Source: Acidimicrobiales bacterium
Lineage (GTDB): Bacteria > Actinomycetota > Acidimicrobiia > Acidimicrobiales > DASWMK01
Reading direction: 5' to 3'
DNA length: 34,634 bases
Assembly (NCBI GenBank): GCA_036399815.1
Contig: DASWMK010000137.1
Span: forward strand, 1-34,634
Within the stretch, counting starts at the first letter, position 1; each line of letters starts with the position of its first letter. Below the pieces are notes generated by a model. It was not told the DNA's origin, did no database searches, and saw nothing but the letters and a program-made list of their open reading frames with translations. Shown here piece after piece: positions 1-6,989 of the stretch. A program made the translations under genes and the position numbers.

Positions 1-115
1 CCGCCCCCGCCGCTGGGAGGCGAGGGCCGCCGAGCTCGAGCCGGCCCTCCGAGGCGCCGTCGTCCGGGACCTGGCCGCCCGCCTCGGCTACGCCGACCGG
101 GCGGACTGGGACTGA
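1..115 (+). CDS. 3' end of an unidentified protein-coding gene
   Basis: An open frame enters from the left edge (first full codon at base 2) and ends with TGA at 113-115. The visible 37 residues are charged and alanine/arginine-rich, with a conserved-looking end (RLGYADRADWD). The codons have G or C at almost every third position, as in the real genes of this window. The fragment is too short for me to assign a family. It converges with the diiron oxidase gene to its right, 94 bases away. Confidence 0.5.
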   Translation, partial: RPRRWEARAAELEPALRGAVVRDLAARLGYADRADWD

Positions 116-142
116 GTTTCGCCCCCGCGCCGCCCGGCGACG

Positions 143-171
143 GGGGCCGGGGAGGCTGGCGAGCCGGCCCC
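143..171. terminator. GC-rich inverted repeat between convergent genes
   Basis: The arms GGGGCCGG (143-150) and CCGGCCCC (164-171) are exact reverse complements around a 13-base loop, placed between two convergent stop codons (115 and 210). The position suits a bidirectional transcription end, but no T-run follows, so a classical intrinsic terminator is not shown. In DNA this GC-rich, 8-bp arms can also arise by chance. Confidence 0.3.
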
Positions 172-209
172 GTGTGCTCGGGCGACGGCGGCCGGGCGGG
201 GTGGCGGTA

Positions 210-1157
210 CTAGGCCGCCCGGGCGGCCCGCTCGGTGGCGGCCGGCGGGGCGGCGGCGGCGAGGAAGCGGGCGTCGACCTCGGCCCGCCAGCGGGCGCCC
301 CTGACGATGCCGGCGGCCCAGCGGGGGTCGGCGGCCAGCGGGGCGACCACGTGGTCGAGCCAGTCCCGGCCGTGCCGGGGGTCGGCGGTGGCGTGCTCGG
401 CGTAGAAGGTGACGAGGTCGTCCGGGGCGCCGAGGCGGCGCAGGCCCTGCACGACCCGGCGGCAGCGGGGCCCGGCCCGCAGCTCGATCAGCCCGAGGGC
501 GCCGACCAGCTCCGGCTGGAGGGCGCGGTTGGTGGCCAGCACGGAGCCGAGCAGGCGCCGCTCGAGCGCCTCGACCGGCTGCCCGGCGGGCGGCGGCAGG
601 GCGACGCCGGCGGCGGCCGTGAACCGCCGGTGCAGCTCGGTGTGGACGTCGGCGGCCCGGCCCCGGCCCATCTCGTCCCAGTAGTTGCGGGCCATCTCCA
701 GCTTGGGCTCGCCGGCGAGGCCGACCTGGCAGAGGGCGACGAGGTCGTCGAACCCGCCGTCCGGGCCACCCTCGAGCACGAGGAAGCCGACGGCGTCGTC
801 CCACCCGGCGGCCTCGGCCAGCCAGGCGTACACGGCCGGCACCTGGTCGGCGACGGCCAGCCGGCGGAGGGCGGCGACGGCGTCGTCGACCGGCTCGGCG
901 GGCCCCGGCCAGCCGGGCAGCCGGGCGAGGTGGCGCTCCTCCAGCGCGCCCTTCAGGGCGGCGACGGCCGGGTGGTGCTGCCACCTGGTCCGCTCGCCGA
1001 CCGCGTCGAGCGGCGCGAGGTGCAGGTCGTGGACCGTGAGCAGGGCGACGGCGGCGTCGCGCCGGTCGACCGGCCGGGCGCCGGCCAGCCCGTCGAGGGC
1101 GTCCCCACCGCCGTCGAGGGCCCGCTCGAGGCGGGAGGCGAGCGTCGCGGTCGGCAT
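210..1157 (-). CDS. Haem-oxygenase-like diiron oxidase (iron-containing redox enzyme family)
   Basis: This 315-residue protein has the layout of the haem-oxygenase-like diiron oxidase (HDO) family, helical enzymes that use two irons and O2 to oxidise or cleave small substrates such as amino or fatty acids. Visible ligand-type motifs are EERH near residue 73, a central helix with KLEMARNYWDE and ADVHTELH, and the C-terminal signature FYAEHATADPRH, which supplies the usual H, D and H ligands. The substrate cannot be read from sequence. The ATG at 1157 is chosen because the family-like sequence begins shortly after it; the GGGGAG before it is very close to the start, and an in-frame GTG ten codons upstream is possible. 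It is divergent from the HAD phosphatase, with no obvious partner gene. The last codons lie in a perfect 16-bp palindrome (213-228). Confidence 0.8.
   Translation of the reverse strand: MPTATLASRLERALDGGGDALDGLAGARPVDRRDAAVALLTVHDLHLAPLDAVGERTRWQHHPAVAALKGALEERHLARLPGWPGPAEPVDDAVAALRRLAVADQVPAVYAWLAEAAGWDDAVGFLVLEGGPDGGFDDLVALCQVGLAGEPKLEMARNYWDEMGRGRAADVHTELHRRFTAAAGVALPPPAGQPVEALERRLLGSVLATNRALQPELVGALGLIELRAGPRCRRVVQGLRRLGAPDDLVTFYAEHATADPRHGRDWLDHVVAPLAADPRWAAGIVRGARWRAEVDARFLAAAAPPAATERAARAA
213..228. repeat. Perfect 16-bp palindrome at the 3' end of the diiron oxidase gene
   Basis: GGCCGCCCGGGCGGCC reads the same on both strands and covers the last five codons before the TAG stop at 210-212. 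It could fold into a hairpin at the end of the message, or simply reflect alanine/arginine codons (GCC, CGG) in GC-rich DNA. Confidence 0.35.
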
Positions 1158-1179
1158 CTCCCCGCTCGCTACCCGATCA

Positions 1180-1205
1180 CCCCCCACGGCAACCACCGCG
1201 GGGGG
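1180..1205. promoter_or_regulatory. Interrupted palindrome in the divergent diiron oxidase / HAD promoter region
   Basis: CCCCCC (1180-1185), one unpaired base, CGG (1187-1189), a six-base centre, CCG (1196-1198), one unpaired base, GGGGGG (1200-1205). The whole block is symmetric and lies in the 60-base space between two divergent starts (1157 and 1218). It may be an operator or an RNA hairpin in the HAD gene leader. No factor can be named. Confidence 0.35.
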
Positions 1206-1217
1206 TAGGCAGGGGGC

Positions 1218-1721
1218 ATGGCGCAGGACGGGGAGCGGCCGATCGCGATCGTGGACATCGACGGGGTGGTGGCCGACGTGCGCCACCGGGTGCACCACGT
1301 GCGGCGGCGGCCGAAGGACTGGGACGCCTTCTTCGCCGCGGCCGCCGCCGATCCGCCCCACCCGGAGGGCATCGCCCTCGTGCAGCGCCTGGCCGAGGAC
1401 CACGACGTCGTCTACCTGACCGGCCGGCCCGTCCACCTGAAGGGCGACACCGAGGCCTGGCTCGACCGGCACGGCATCGGCGGCCACCGGCTGCTCATGC
1501 GCCGGGCCGGCGACCGGCGGCCGGCCGCCGCCGTCAAGGTCGGCATCCTCCGCGACCTGGCCCGGCGGCGGGAGGTGGCGATCGTGGTCGACGACGACCC
1601 GGTGGTGGTCGCCGCCGTGCGGGAGGCCGGCTGGCCGGTGTTCCACGCGGACTGGGAGGAGCGGGCGGCCGAGGACGAGCGCAGCCTGCGGGCCGCCCAG
1701 GAGGCCGAGGGCCGCACCTGA
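1218..1721 (+). CDS. HAD-superfamily phosphatase (polynucleotide-kinase-type phosphatase domain)
   Basis: This 167-residue protein has all four HAD motifs in order: DIDG with nucleophile Asp13 and acid/base Asp15, YLTGRP (motif II), a lysine in AAVKVGILRD (motif III) and VVDDDP (motif IV, magnesium binding). The spacing and the W-D pair after the first motif resemble the 3'-phosphatase domain of bacterial polynucleotide kinases, but no kinase P-loop is present, so it is a stand-alone phosphatase of unknown substrate. The ATG at 1218 has a good ribosome site (AGGGGG, ending one base before it, with GGCAGG further up). It is divergent from the diiron oxidase and convergent with the SpoIIE phosphatase. 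Confidence 0.8.
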   Translation: MAQDGERPIAIVDIDGVVADVRHRVHHVRRRPKDWDAFFAAAAADPPHPEGIALVQRLAEDHDVVYLTGRPVHLKGDTEAWLDRHGIGGHRLLMRRAGDRRPAAAVKVGILRDLARRREVAIVVDDDPVVVAAVREAGWPVFHADWEERAAEDERSLRAAQEAEGRT

Positions 1722-1743
1722 CCCGGCCGCCCGGCCGGCCGGC

Positions 1744-2931
1744 CTACATCGGCCGGGTCCGCTCCGCTCCCCGGGTTCGCCAGCCGACCATGACCGTCGT
1801 GGCGTCGTCCTGGAGGTCGCCGGCCTGGTGGGTGAGGATGGCCTGGACGAGCCGGCGCATGGTCTCGGGGGGCGGGTTGCCGCCCCTCGACTCCCTGGCC
1901 ACGAGGTCGGCCAGGCGGTCCACCCCGAAGAACTCCCCGTCGGCCGACCTGGCCTCGACCACCCCGTCGGTGAACAGGAGCACCGAGTCGCCCGGCTCCA
2001 GCGACTCCTCGGCCACCTCGGGCACGACGCCGAGCCCGAGCGGGGGGCGGGTGTTGCCGCCCAGGCGCTTCACGACCTTGTCGTGCCGCAGCAGCAGGGG
2101 CTCGGGGTGGCCGTGGAGGACCCAGCGGAGCCGCCCGGAGGCGAGGTCGAGCTCGGCGATCACGGCGGTGACGAAGCGCTCCGGGCCGAACTGGGTGCCG
2201 AGGGCGAGGTCGATGGCCGACGCCGTGGCCTCGAGGTCGAGGCCCTGGCGGCGGCTGTGGCGGTAGGCGGCGACGGCCACCGTCGACATGAGCCCGGCCT
2301 GGAGGCCGTGGCCCATGGCGTCGAAGATGGCGACCCTCGCCGTCTGGCCGTCGACGGCGTAGTCGAACGTGTCGCCGCCGACGTCGTAGGCCGGGGTCAG
2401 CACGGCGGTGACGACCACCTGGGGCGTGCCGAAGGTCAGGGGGGGCAGGGCCTGGCGGGTCAGCTCCGTGGCGAGCGACATCGGCTGGCGGCGCCTGACC
2501 ACCTCGAACAGGTCGCCGTACTGGCCCTTCGTGAGCACGAGGTCGGCGACGAGGGCCTCGAACTGGAGGAGGGTCTCGTCGTCGGGGACCTCGGCATCGG
2601 CCGGGAAGCGGAGCTCGAGCGCGCCGAGGCGCTCGAGGCCGTCGAGCAGCGGGACCCACACCCGGCGCACGCCGCCGCTGACCGACTGCTGGAACGACGT
2701 CGTCCGGAAGGCCCGGCCGGCCACGGTGGTGTCGACGGCCGTCTCCTGCCCCGCGGTGGGGCCGGGCACGGGGCGGAGCACGAGCTGCTCGTGGTCGACG
2801 ACGTAGATGACGGCGCCGTCGGCGCCGAGCTTGCGGGCCGCGTCGTCCACGAGCCCGGGGACCTCGTCGGGGCCGGCGAGTCGGGCGCCGGGCACGAGCT
2901 GCAGCAGCGGCCCGGCGTACTGGTCGTCCAT
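1744..2931 (-). CDS. GAF-domain PP2C/SpoIIE-type serine phosphatase
   Basis: At 395 residues, the N-terminal part (about 15-130) looks like a GAF sensor domain and the C-terminal part (about 165-385) is a SpoIIE/RsbU-type PP2C phosphatase. The metal-binding motifs VGGDTFDY, FDAMGHG, LLFTDGVVEA and DDATTVMV are all present, so it should be active. Proteins of this build dephosphorylate anti-anti-sigma factors in partner-switching stress circuits. No anti-sigma or STAS gene lies nearby, so its target is elsewhere. The protein has no membrane segment and is probably cytoplasmic. The ATG at 2931 has no Shine-Dalgarno site; GACTGT lies 6 bases upstream, weakly like a leaderless -10 box. Confidence 0.9.
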   Translation of the reverse strand: MDDQYAGPLLQLVPGARLAGPDEVPGLVDDAARKLGADGAVIYVVDHEQLVLRPVPGPTAGQETAVDTTVAGRAFRTTSFQQSVSGGVRRVWVPLLDGLERLGALELRFPADAEVPDDETLLQFEALVADLVLTKGQYGDLFEVVRRRQPMSLATELTRQALPPLTFGTPQVVVTAVLTPAYDVGGDTFDYAVDGQTARVAIFDAMGHGLQAGLMSTVAVAAYRHSRRQGLDLEATASAIDLALGTQFGPERFVTAVIAELDLASGRLRWVLHGHPEPLLLRHDKVVKRLGGNTRPPLGLGVVPEVAEESLEPGDSVLLFTDGVVEARSADGEFFGVDRLADLVARESRGGNPPPETMRRLVQAILTHQAGDLQDDATTVMVGWRTRGAERTRPM

Positions 2932-2950
2932 GGCCGGACAGTCTCGCCCC

Positions 2951-2956
2951 TAAGTT
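2951..2956 (+). promoter_or_regulatory. TANNNT -10 box of a probable leaderless transcript (DUF3500 gene)
   Basis: TAAGTT is followed by exactly 7 bases and then the GTG start at 2964, and no Shine-Dalgarno sequence is present. A TANNNT box 6-8 bases before the start codon is the known signature of leaderless mRNAs in actinobacteria. No -35 element is apparent. Confidence 0.6.
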
Positions 2957-2963
2957 CCGTCCC

Positions 2964-3884
2964 GTGCACACACCGACGATGGTCGCGGCGGCCACCTCCG
3001 TGCTCGACCTGGCCCCCGCCGCCCGGCTCCCCTTCGACGGGCGCCGCCGCGAGTGGGCCTACTGGCCGGCCCCCAGGGAGGGGGTGGCGCTGTGGGCGCT
3101 CGACCGGGCCGGCGCGAAGGCCGTGCACCGCCTGCTGGCCACCGCCCTGGCCCTTCCGGCCTTCGCCAGGGCCGTCGCCATCGAGTCCCTGGACGAGGTG
3201 CTCGGCCGCCTGGAGGGCCACCGGGACGACCGGCGCCACCGGGACGACTACTGGGTCGCGGTGTTCGGCGAGCCGGGCACGGAGCCGTGGGGGTGGCGGT
3301 TCGAGGGCCACCACGTGTCCGTCCACGCCACGCTGGCCGGCGGCGAAGTGCGCATGACCCCGCTGTTCCTCGGGGCCAACCCGGCCGTCGTCACCGACGG
3401 GGACCGGGTGGTCAGCGACCCGCTCGGGCCCGAGGAGGCGCTCGGCTTCGAGCTCCTGCACGCGCTCACCACCGAGCAGCGTGCGTCGGCCACGATCGCC
3501 GACGAGGCCCCGCGGGACATCGTCACCAGGAACGCGGCCCGCCTCGACGGGCCCCTCGCCCCGGTGGGCGTGCCCCTCGCCGCGCTCGCCGGCCCGGCGG
3601 CGGGCGCGGCCGCCGCCCTGCTCGACGTGTACCTCGGCCGCTTCCCGGACGGCGCCCCCCGCCCCGACCCGTCCGACGCGGCGTTCGCCTGGGCCGGCGC
3701 CGACCGGCCGGGCGCCGGGCACTACTACCGCCTGGCCGGGCCCCGCCTGGTGATCGAGCTCGACAACACCCAGGACGGGGCCAACCACGTCCACACCGTG
3801 GTCCGCGACCCGGCGGCCGACTTCGGCGACGACGTGCTCGGCGACCACCTCCGCCGCGACCACCTCAGCGGTGGAGGGGCCTGA
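2964..3884 (+). CDS. DUF3500 family protein
   Basis: This 306-residue protein matches the DUF3500 family by its characteristic blocks: WGWRFEGHHVSVHATL, TPLFLGANPA, and near the C-terminus GHYYRLAGPRLVIELDNTQ followed by NHVHTVVRDP and a final DFGDDVLGDH. The function of the family is not established. The conserved His and Asp/Asn residues hint at metal or ligand binding, which is only an inference. The GTG at 2964 fits the TAAGTT box; an ATG five codons later is the alternative. The last 20 bases overlap the convergent thioesterase gene. I see no signal peptide. Confidence 0.82.
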   Translation: MHTPTMVAAATSVLDLAPAARLPFDGRRREWAYWPAPREGVALWALDRAGAKAVHRLLATALALPAFARAVAIESLDEVLGRLEGHRDDRRHRDDYWVAVFGEPGTEPWGWRFEGHHVSVHATLAGGEVRMTPLFLGANPAVVTDGDRVVSDPLGPEEALGFELLHALTTEQRASATIADEAPRDIVTRNAARLDGPLAPVGVPLAALAGPAAGAAAALLDVYLGRFPDGAPRPDPSDAAFAWAGADRPGAGHYYRLAGPRLVIELDNTQDGANHVHTVVRDPAADFGDDVLGDHLRRDHLSGGGA

Positions 3885-4281
3885 CCTCCCCGAGCGCGTC
3901 CCTGATGGCCGGCGGCACCTCCCGCTTGCCGGACCCGTCGGTGGCGACGACCACGTAGACCGTGCTGGCCGTGGCCACCACCCGGTCGCCGGCGGTGACG
4001 GCGAAGTCGAGGGTGAACGAGGTGCGCCCCAGCCGGGCGAGGGCCACCTCGACCTCGCCCCGCTCGCCGTAGGCGAGGGAGCCCCGCCAGTCGACGTCGG
4101 TGTGGACGAGCTGGACGTCGTGGCCGCCGGCCAGCATCTCCGGGTAGGGGAGCCCGCCGTGGCGGAGGAACGCCGCCATCGCCTCGTCCAGGTAGGCGAG
4201 GTACCACATGTTGAAGACCACCCCCTGCTGGTCGACCTCGAGGTAGCGCACGTCGACCGGGTGGCGGAAGGGGCTGGCCAT
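3865..4281 (-). CDS. Hotdog-fold acyl-CoA thioesterase (4HBT family)
   Basis: This 138-residue single-domain protein has the 4-hydroxybenzoyl-CoA thioesterase signature: VRYLEVDQQGVVFNMWYLAYLDEA, in which Asp17 is the catalytic acid, then a long strand-rich half (HTDVDWRGSLAYGE, RTSFTLDFAV). Such enzymes hydrolyse acyl-CoA esters in the cytoplasm; chain length and substrate cannot be told. It is convergent with DUF3500 (20-base overlap) and divergent from the glycosyltransferase. The ATG at 4281 has no ribosome site but has TAGCGT 6 bases upstream, so it is probably leaderless. Confidence 0.87.
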   Translation of the reverse strand: MASPFRHPVDVRYLEVDQQGVVFNMWYLAYLDEAMAAFLRHGGLPYPEMLAGGHDVQLVHTDVDWRGSLAYGERGEVEVALARLGRTSFTLDFAVTAGDRVVATASTVYVVVATDGSGKREVPPAIRDALGEVRPLHR

Positions 4282-4287
4282 GGCCGG

Positions 4288-4293
4288 ACGCTA
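4288..4293 (-). promoter_or_regulatory. TANNNT -10 box for the thioesterase gene
   Basis: On the minus strand TAGCGT lies 6 bases before the ATG at 4281, with no Shine-Dalgarno site between. This is consistent with a leaderless transcript. Confidence 0.45.
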
Positions 4294-4336
4294 CGGCGTG
4301 CTGCGGCGGTCGCCGCGGGGTACGGAAGGGCCGAAC

Positions 4337-5548
4337 ATGCGCGTCCTGTTCCTCACCTGCCACCTGCCCTACGCCGGCTGGAGCGGCGGCCGGCGCCGCG
4401 AGCTGGAGCTCCTGGCCCGCCTCGCCGGCCGGGTCGACCTCGAGGTCTGCGCCGTCACGAAGACCCCGGAGGACGACCTGGCCGAGCTCGACGCCTTCCG
4501 GGCCGACGTCTGCCCGGCGACCGTGTTCGCGGCCGAGGCGTGCCGGCACGACCCGTCCCTGCCGGCCCAGGTGCTGCGCCACTGCTCGCCGGCCGCGTCC
4601 CGCTGGCTGGCCCGCCGCCTGCGCCACGGGCTCGACCTCGTCCACGTCGAGGGCTCCTACCTGTGGCACCTGCTGCCCGGCCCCGGGGAGCGGCCCCCGG
4701 TCCTCGTCGTCGAGCAGAACGTGGAGTCGTCGCTCTGGCGGCAGCGGGCGGCGGTGGCGGGCTCGGCGGCCGAGCGGGAGGAGCACCTGGCCGAGGCCGG
4801 GCGGACGGCGGCCTGGGAGGCGTCGGTGTGGGCGGCGGCCGACGGGTGCGCCGCCGTCACCGAGGAGGACGCGGAGGCCATCGGGGCGGCCGCCCCCGAC
4901 GTGTCGGTGGTGGTCGTGCCCGACGGCGCCGACCTGTCGGCCACGGGCCGCGCCGAGCCCGCCGAGCGGCCGGCCGGCCGGCCCGTGCTCGCCTACGTCG
5001 GCAACTTCGCCTACGCCCCGAACGTCGACGCCGTGCGCCACCTGGTGGGCGACGTGCTGCCGGCCGTCCGGGCCGCCGGCCACGACCCGGCCGTGTGGCT
5101 GGTGGGCAACGCCCCCGGGCCCGAGGTGACGGCCCTCGCCGGCGACCCGGCCGTGACCGTGACCGGCGGTGTGCCCGAGGTGGGGCCGTACCTGGCCGCG
5201 GCGGACCTCGTCGTCGTGCCCCTCCGGGTCGGCGGCGGGGTGAAGGTGAAGGTGCTCGAGGCCCTGGCCGCCGGCCGGGCCGTCGTCACCACGCCGGTCG
5301 GCGCGCAGGGGCTGCGGCCGGCCGTGGCGTCGGGCGCGCTCGCCGTCGGCCGGGACGCGGCCGGGCTGGCCGCCCACGTGACCGCCCTGCTGGAGGACCC
5401 CCGGCGCCGGCGGGCCATGGAGCGGGCCGCGGCCAGGGCCGTGCGCCGCCTCCCCACCTGGGACGACGCCGCCGACCGCCTCGCCGACGCCTGGGCCGCC
5501 GTCGCGTCGGGAGCGGCCAGCCGCCAGCCGGCCGGTGCCGGTCGCTGA
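4337..5548 (+). CDS. Glycosyltransferase, GT4-like (GT-B fold)
   Basis: This 403-residue protein has a two-lobed GT-B layout. The N-terminal lobe starts with MRVLFLTCHLPYAGWSGGRRRE (glycine-rich acceptor-side loop, residues 15-20). The C-terminal lobe has LAYVGNFAYAPNVDAV (219-233) and a donor-nucleotide site, GVKVKVLEALAAG (301-313), followed by VTTPVGAQG. It should move a sugar from a nucleotide-sugar to a lipid or glycan on the inner membrane face; sugar and acceptor are unknown. The ATG at 4337 is chosen over an in-frame ATG 19 codons upstream because GGAAGGG (4324-4330) sits 6 bases before it and the hydrophobic first strand begins there. It overlaps the next gene by 14 bases, so the pair is probably co-translated. 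Confidence 0.88.
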   Translation: MRVLFLTCHLPYAGWSGGRRRELELLARLAGRVDLEVCAVTKTPEDDLAELDAFRADVCPATVFAAEACRHDPSLPAQVLRHCSPAASRWLARRLRHGLDLVHVEGSYLWHLLPGPGERPPVLVVEQNVESSLWRQRAAVAGSAAEREEHLAEAGRTAAWEASVWAAADGCAAVTEEDAEAIGAAAPDVSVVVVPDGADLSATGRAEPAERPAGRPVLAYVGNFAYAPNVDAVRHLVGDVLPAVRAAGHDPAVWLVGNAPGPEVTALAGDPAVTVTGGVPEVGPYLAAADLVVVPLRVGGGVKVKVLEALAAGRAVVTTPVGAQGLRPAVASGALAVGRDAAGLAAHVTALLEDPRRRRAMERAAARAVRRLPTWDDAADRLADAWAAVASGAASRQPAGAGR

Positions 5549-6287
5549 CGTCGCCGGCCTGCTCCGCCGGTGCGCGGCGGAGGTCGCGGCGGCGCTGGAG
5601 CGGGTCGAGGACCGCGCCGCGGCGGGCGACCGGTCGGATCAGTACGCGCTCGACCTCGTGGCCGACGAGGCCGCCCTGGCCGTCCTCGACGCCGAGGGGG
5701 TGGGCGTGCTCAGCGAGGAGAGCGGGGCGACCGGGCTCGACCGCGACCTCGTCGTCGTGGTGGACCCCGTCGACGGGTCGGCCAACGCGTCCCGGTCGCT
5801 GCCCCTCTGCGCCGCGAGCCTGTGCGCGGTGGACCGGGACGGGCCCGTCGCCGCGCTGGTCGTGGACCTGGCCACCGGCCGGTCCTTCGAGGCGGCGAGG
5901 GGCGCGGGCGCCTGGTCGGGCGGGGCGCGGCTGCGGGTGAGCGGGTGCCGGTCGCTGGCCGGCGCGTTCGTCGCCCTGTCCGGCCCGGCCCCGGCCGGCC
6001 GGCCGTGGGCCGGCATGCGGGCCCTCGGCGCGGCCGCGCTGGAGCTGGCCCACGTGGCCGCCGGCGGGTTCGACGCCTACGTCAACACCGACGACGACCA
6101 CCACGGCGTGTGGGACTACCTGGCGGGCGCCCTGCTCGTCGAGGAGGCCGGCGGCGTGGTGGCCGACGCCGGGGGCCGGCCGCTCGCCGTCCTCGACCCG
6201 GCGGCCCGGCGCTCCCCCGTGGCCGCGGCCACGGAGGAGCTGCTGGGCGAGGTGCTCGCCCTGCGCCGGGGCCCGGCCGTCAGGTGA
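5535..6287 (+). CDS. Inositol monophosphatase family phosphatase
   Basis: This 250-residue protein has the motifs of the lithium-sensitive magnesium phosphatase family: LSEES (Glu61, Glu62), DPVDGSAN (Asp77, Asp80) and GVWDYLAGALLVEEAGG (Asp194). All metal ligands expected are present. Family members act on inositol-1-phosphate, histidinol phosphate, PAP or fructose-1,6-bisphosphate, and sequence alone does not decide. Its overlap with the glycosyltransferase suggests a shared role in inositol or sugar-phosphate metabolism for the envelope, which is inferred from position only. The GTG at 5535 lies inside the end of the glycosyltransferase gene. The 3' end overlaps the convergent ferritin-like gene by 8 bases. 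Confidence 0.85.
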   Translation: MPVADVAGLLRRCAAEVAAALERVEDRAAAGDRSDQYALDLVADEAALAVLDAEGVGVLSEESGATGLDRDLVVVVDPVDGSANASRSLPLCAASLCAVDRDGPVAALVVDLATGRSFEAARGAGAWSGGARLRVSGCRSLAGAFVALSGPAPAGRPWAGMRALGAAALELAHVAAGGFDAYVNTDDDHHGVWDYLAGALLVEEAGGVVADAGGRPLAVLDPAARRSPVAAATEELLGEVLALRRGPAVR

Positions 6288-6975
6288 TGGCGTCCTGGAC
6301 CTTGCCGACCAGCTTCTCGCCGAGCGAGGCCAGGGTCATCGCCGTCTTGCTCCTGGCCTGGACCATCGCCATCTGCTGCCACATCGAGATGGCCCAGCCG
6401 ATGTGGTCGGCCTCCTGGGGCTCGACCTCGGCGACGGCGGCCAGCACGGCCGTCCTGCCCTCGCCCTCGTCCATGGCCTCGCCGAGCGCGTGGAGGAACT
6501 TCCAGTCGGCGGCGTCCTTGGTCTCGGCCAGCACGACGGCCTCGAGCATGGCCATCTCGAGGGGGAGGATGTCCGCCGACCCGGCCATCAGCGCCACCGC
6601 CTCCAGCATCTTCGCGTCCATGGCGTGGGTGAGCCTGGCCGCCGGGCTCACGTAGCCCGGGTCGCCGCCCAGCGCGGCGATCAGCCGCTCCAGGACGTCG
6701 ACGTGGTGCTCGGTCTCGGCGAGGAACTCCTCGTAGCGGCGCTGGAGCACCGGGTTCTGGGTGAGGCCGGCGACGGTCCGGTAGAGGTGGACGCCGCACT
6801 GCTCGTGGGCGAGGAACTGGCTGAGCAGGTCGGCGAGGAACTGGCCGTTCAGCCCGGTGCCGGGCGCGAAGGCGGCGAGCTCGCCTGGGGTCATGAACGC
6901 GTCGGGCGGCACGAACGTCATGGCGGTGAGGACGCCCCGCCCGCCGGTGTCCTTGGTGGTGGTGATCACGGGCAT
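6280..6975 (-). CDS. Ferritin-like diiron four-helix protein
   Basis: This 231-residue protein is mostly helical. Four helices carry carboxylate/histidine pairs of the ferritin-like type: LAHEQCGVHLYR, FLAETEHHVDVLE, MAMLEAVVLAETKDAADW and VEPQEADHIGWA. These suggest a diiron centre. It could store iron, consume peroxide or oxidise a substrate; I cannot tell which. The ATG at 6975 has an AGGAGG site (6985-6990 on the other strand) about 9 bases before it. It lies 14 bases downstream of the 402-residue ferritin-like gene and is the last gene of the ligase-polymerase-ferritin run. Confidence 0.72.
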   Translation of the reverse strand: MPVITTTKDTGGRGVLTAMTFVPPDAFMTPGELAAFAPGTGLNGQFLADLLSQFLAHEQCGVHLYRTVAGLTQNPVLQRRYEEFLAETEHHVDVLERLIAALGGDPGYVSPAARLTHAMDAKMLEAVALMAGSADILPLEMAMLEAVVLAETKDAADWKFLHALGEAMDEGEGRTAVLAAVAEVEPQEADHIGWAISMWQQMAMVQARSKTAMTLASLGEKLVGKVQDAIT

Positions 6976-6989
6976 CGGTGGTGGCCTCC

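Noticed and set aside
174-1208. Long plus-strand open frame antisense to the diiron oxidase
   Set aside because: Low-complexity Gly/Ala/Asp/Val sequence with no domain. Such frames open opposite real genes in very GC-rich DNA.
1828-3357. 509-codon plus-strand frame opposite the SpoIIE phosphatase
   Set aside because: Antisense shadow: repetitive Gly/Glu/Val/His sequence, no ribosome site, and it crosses two real genes.
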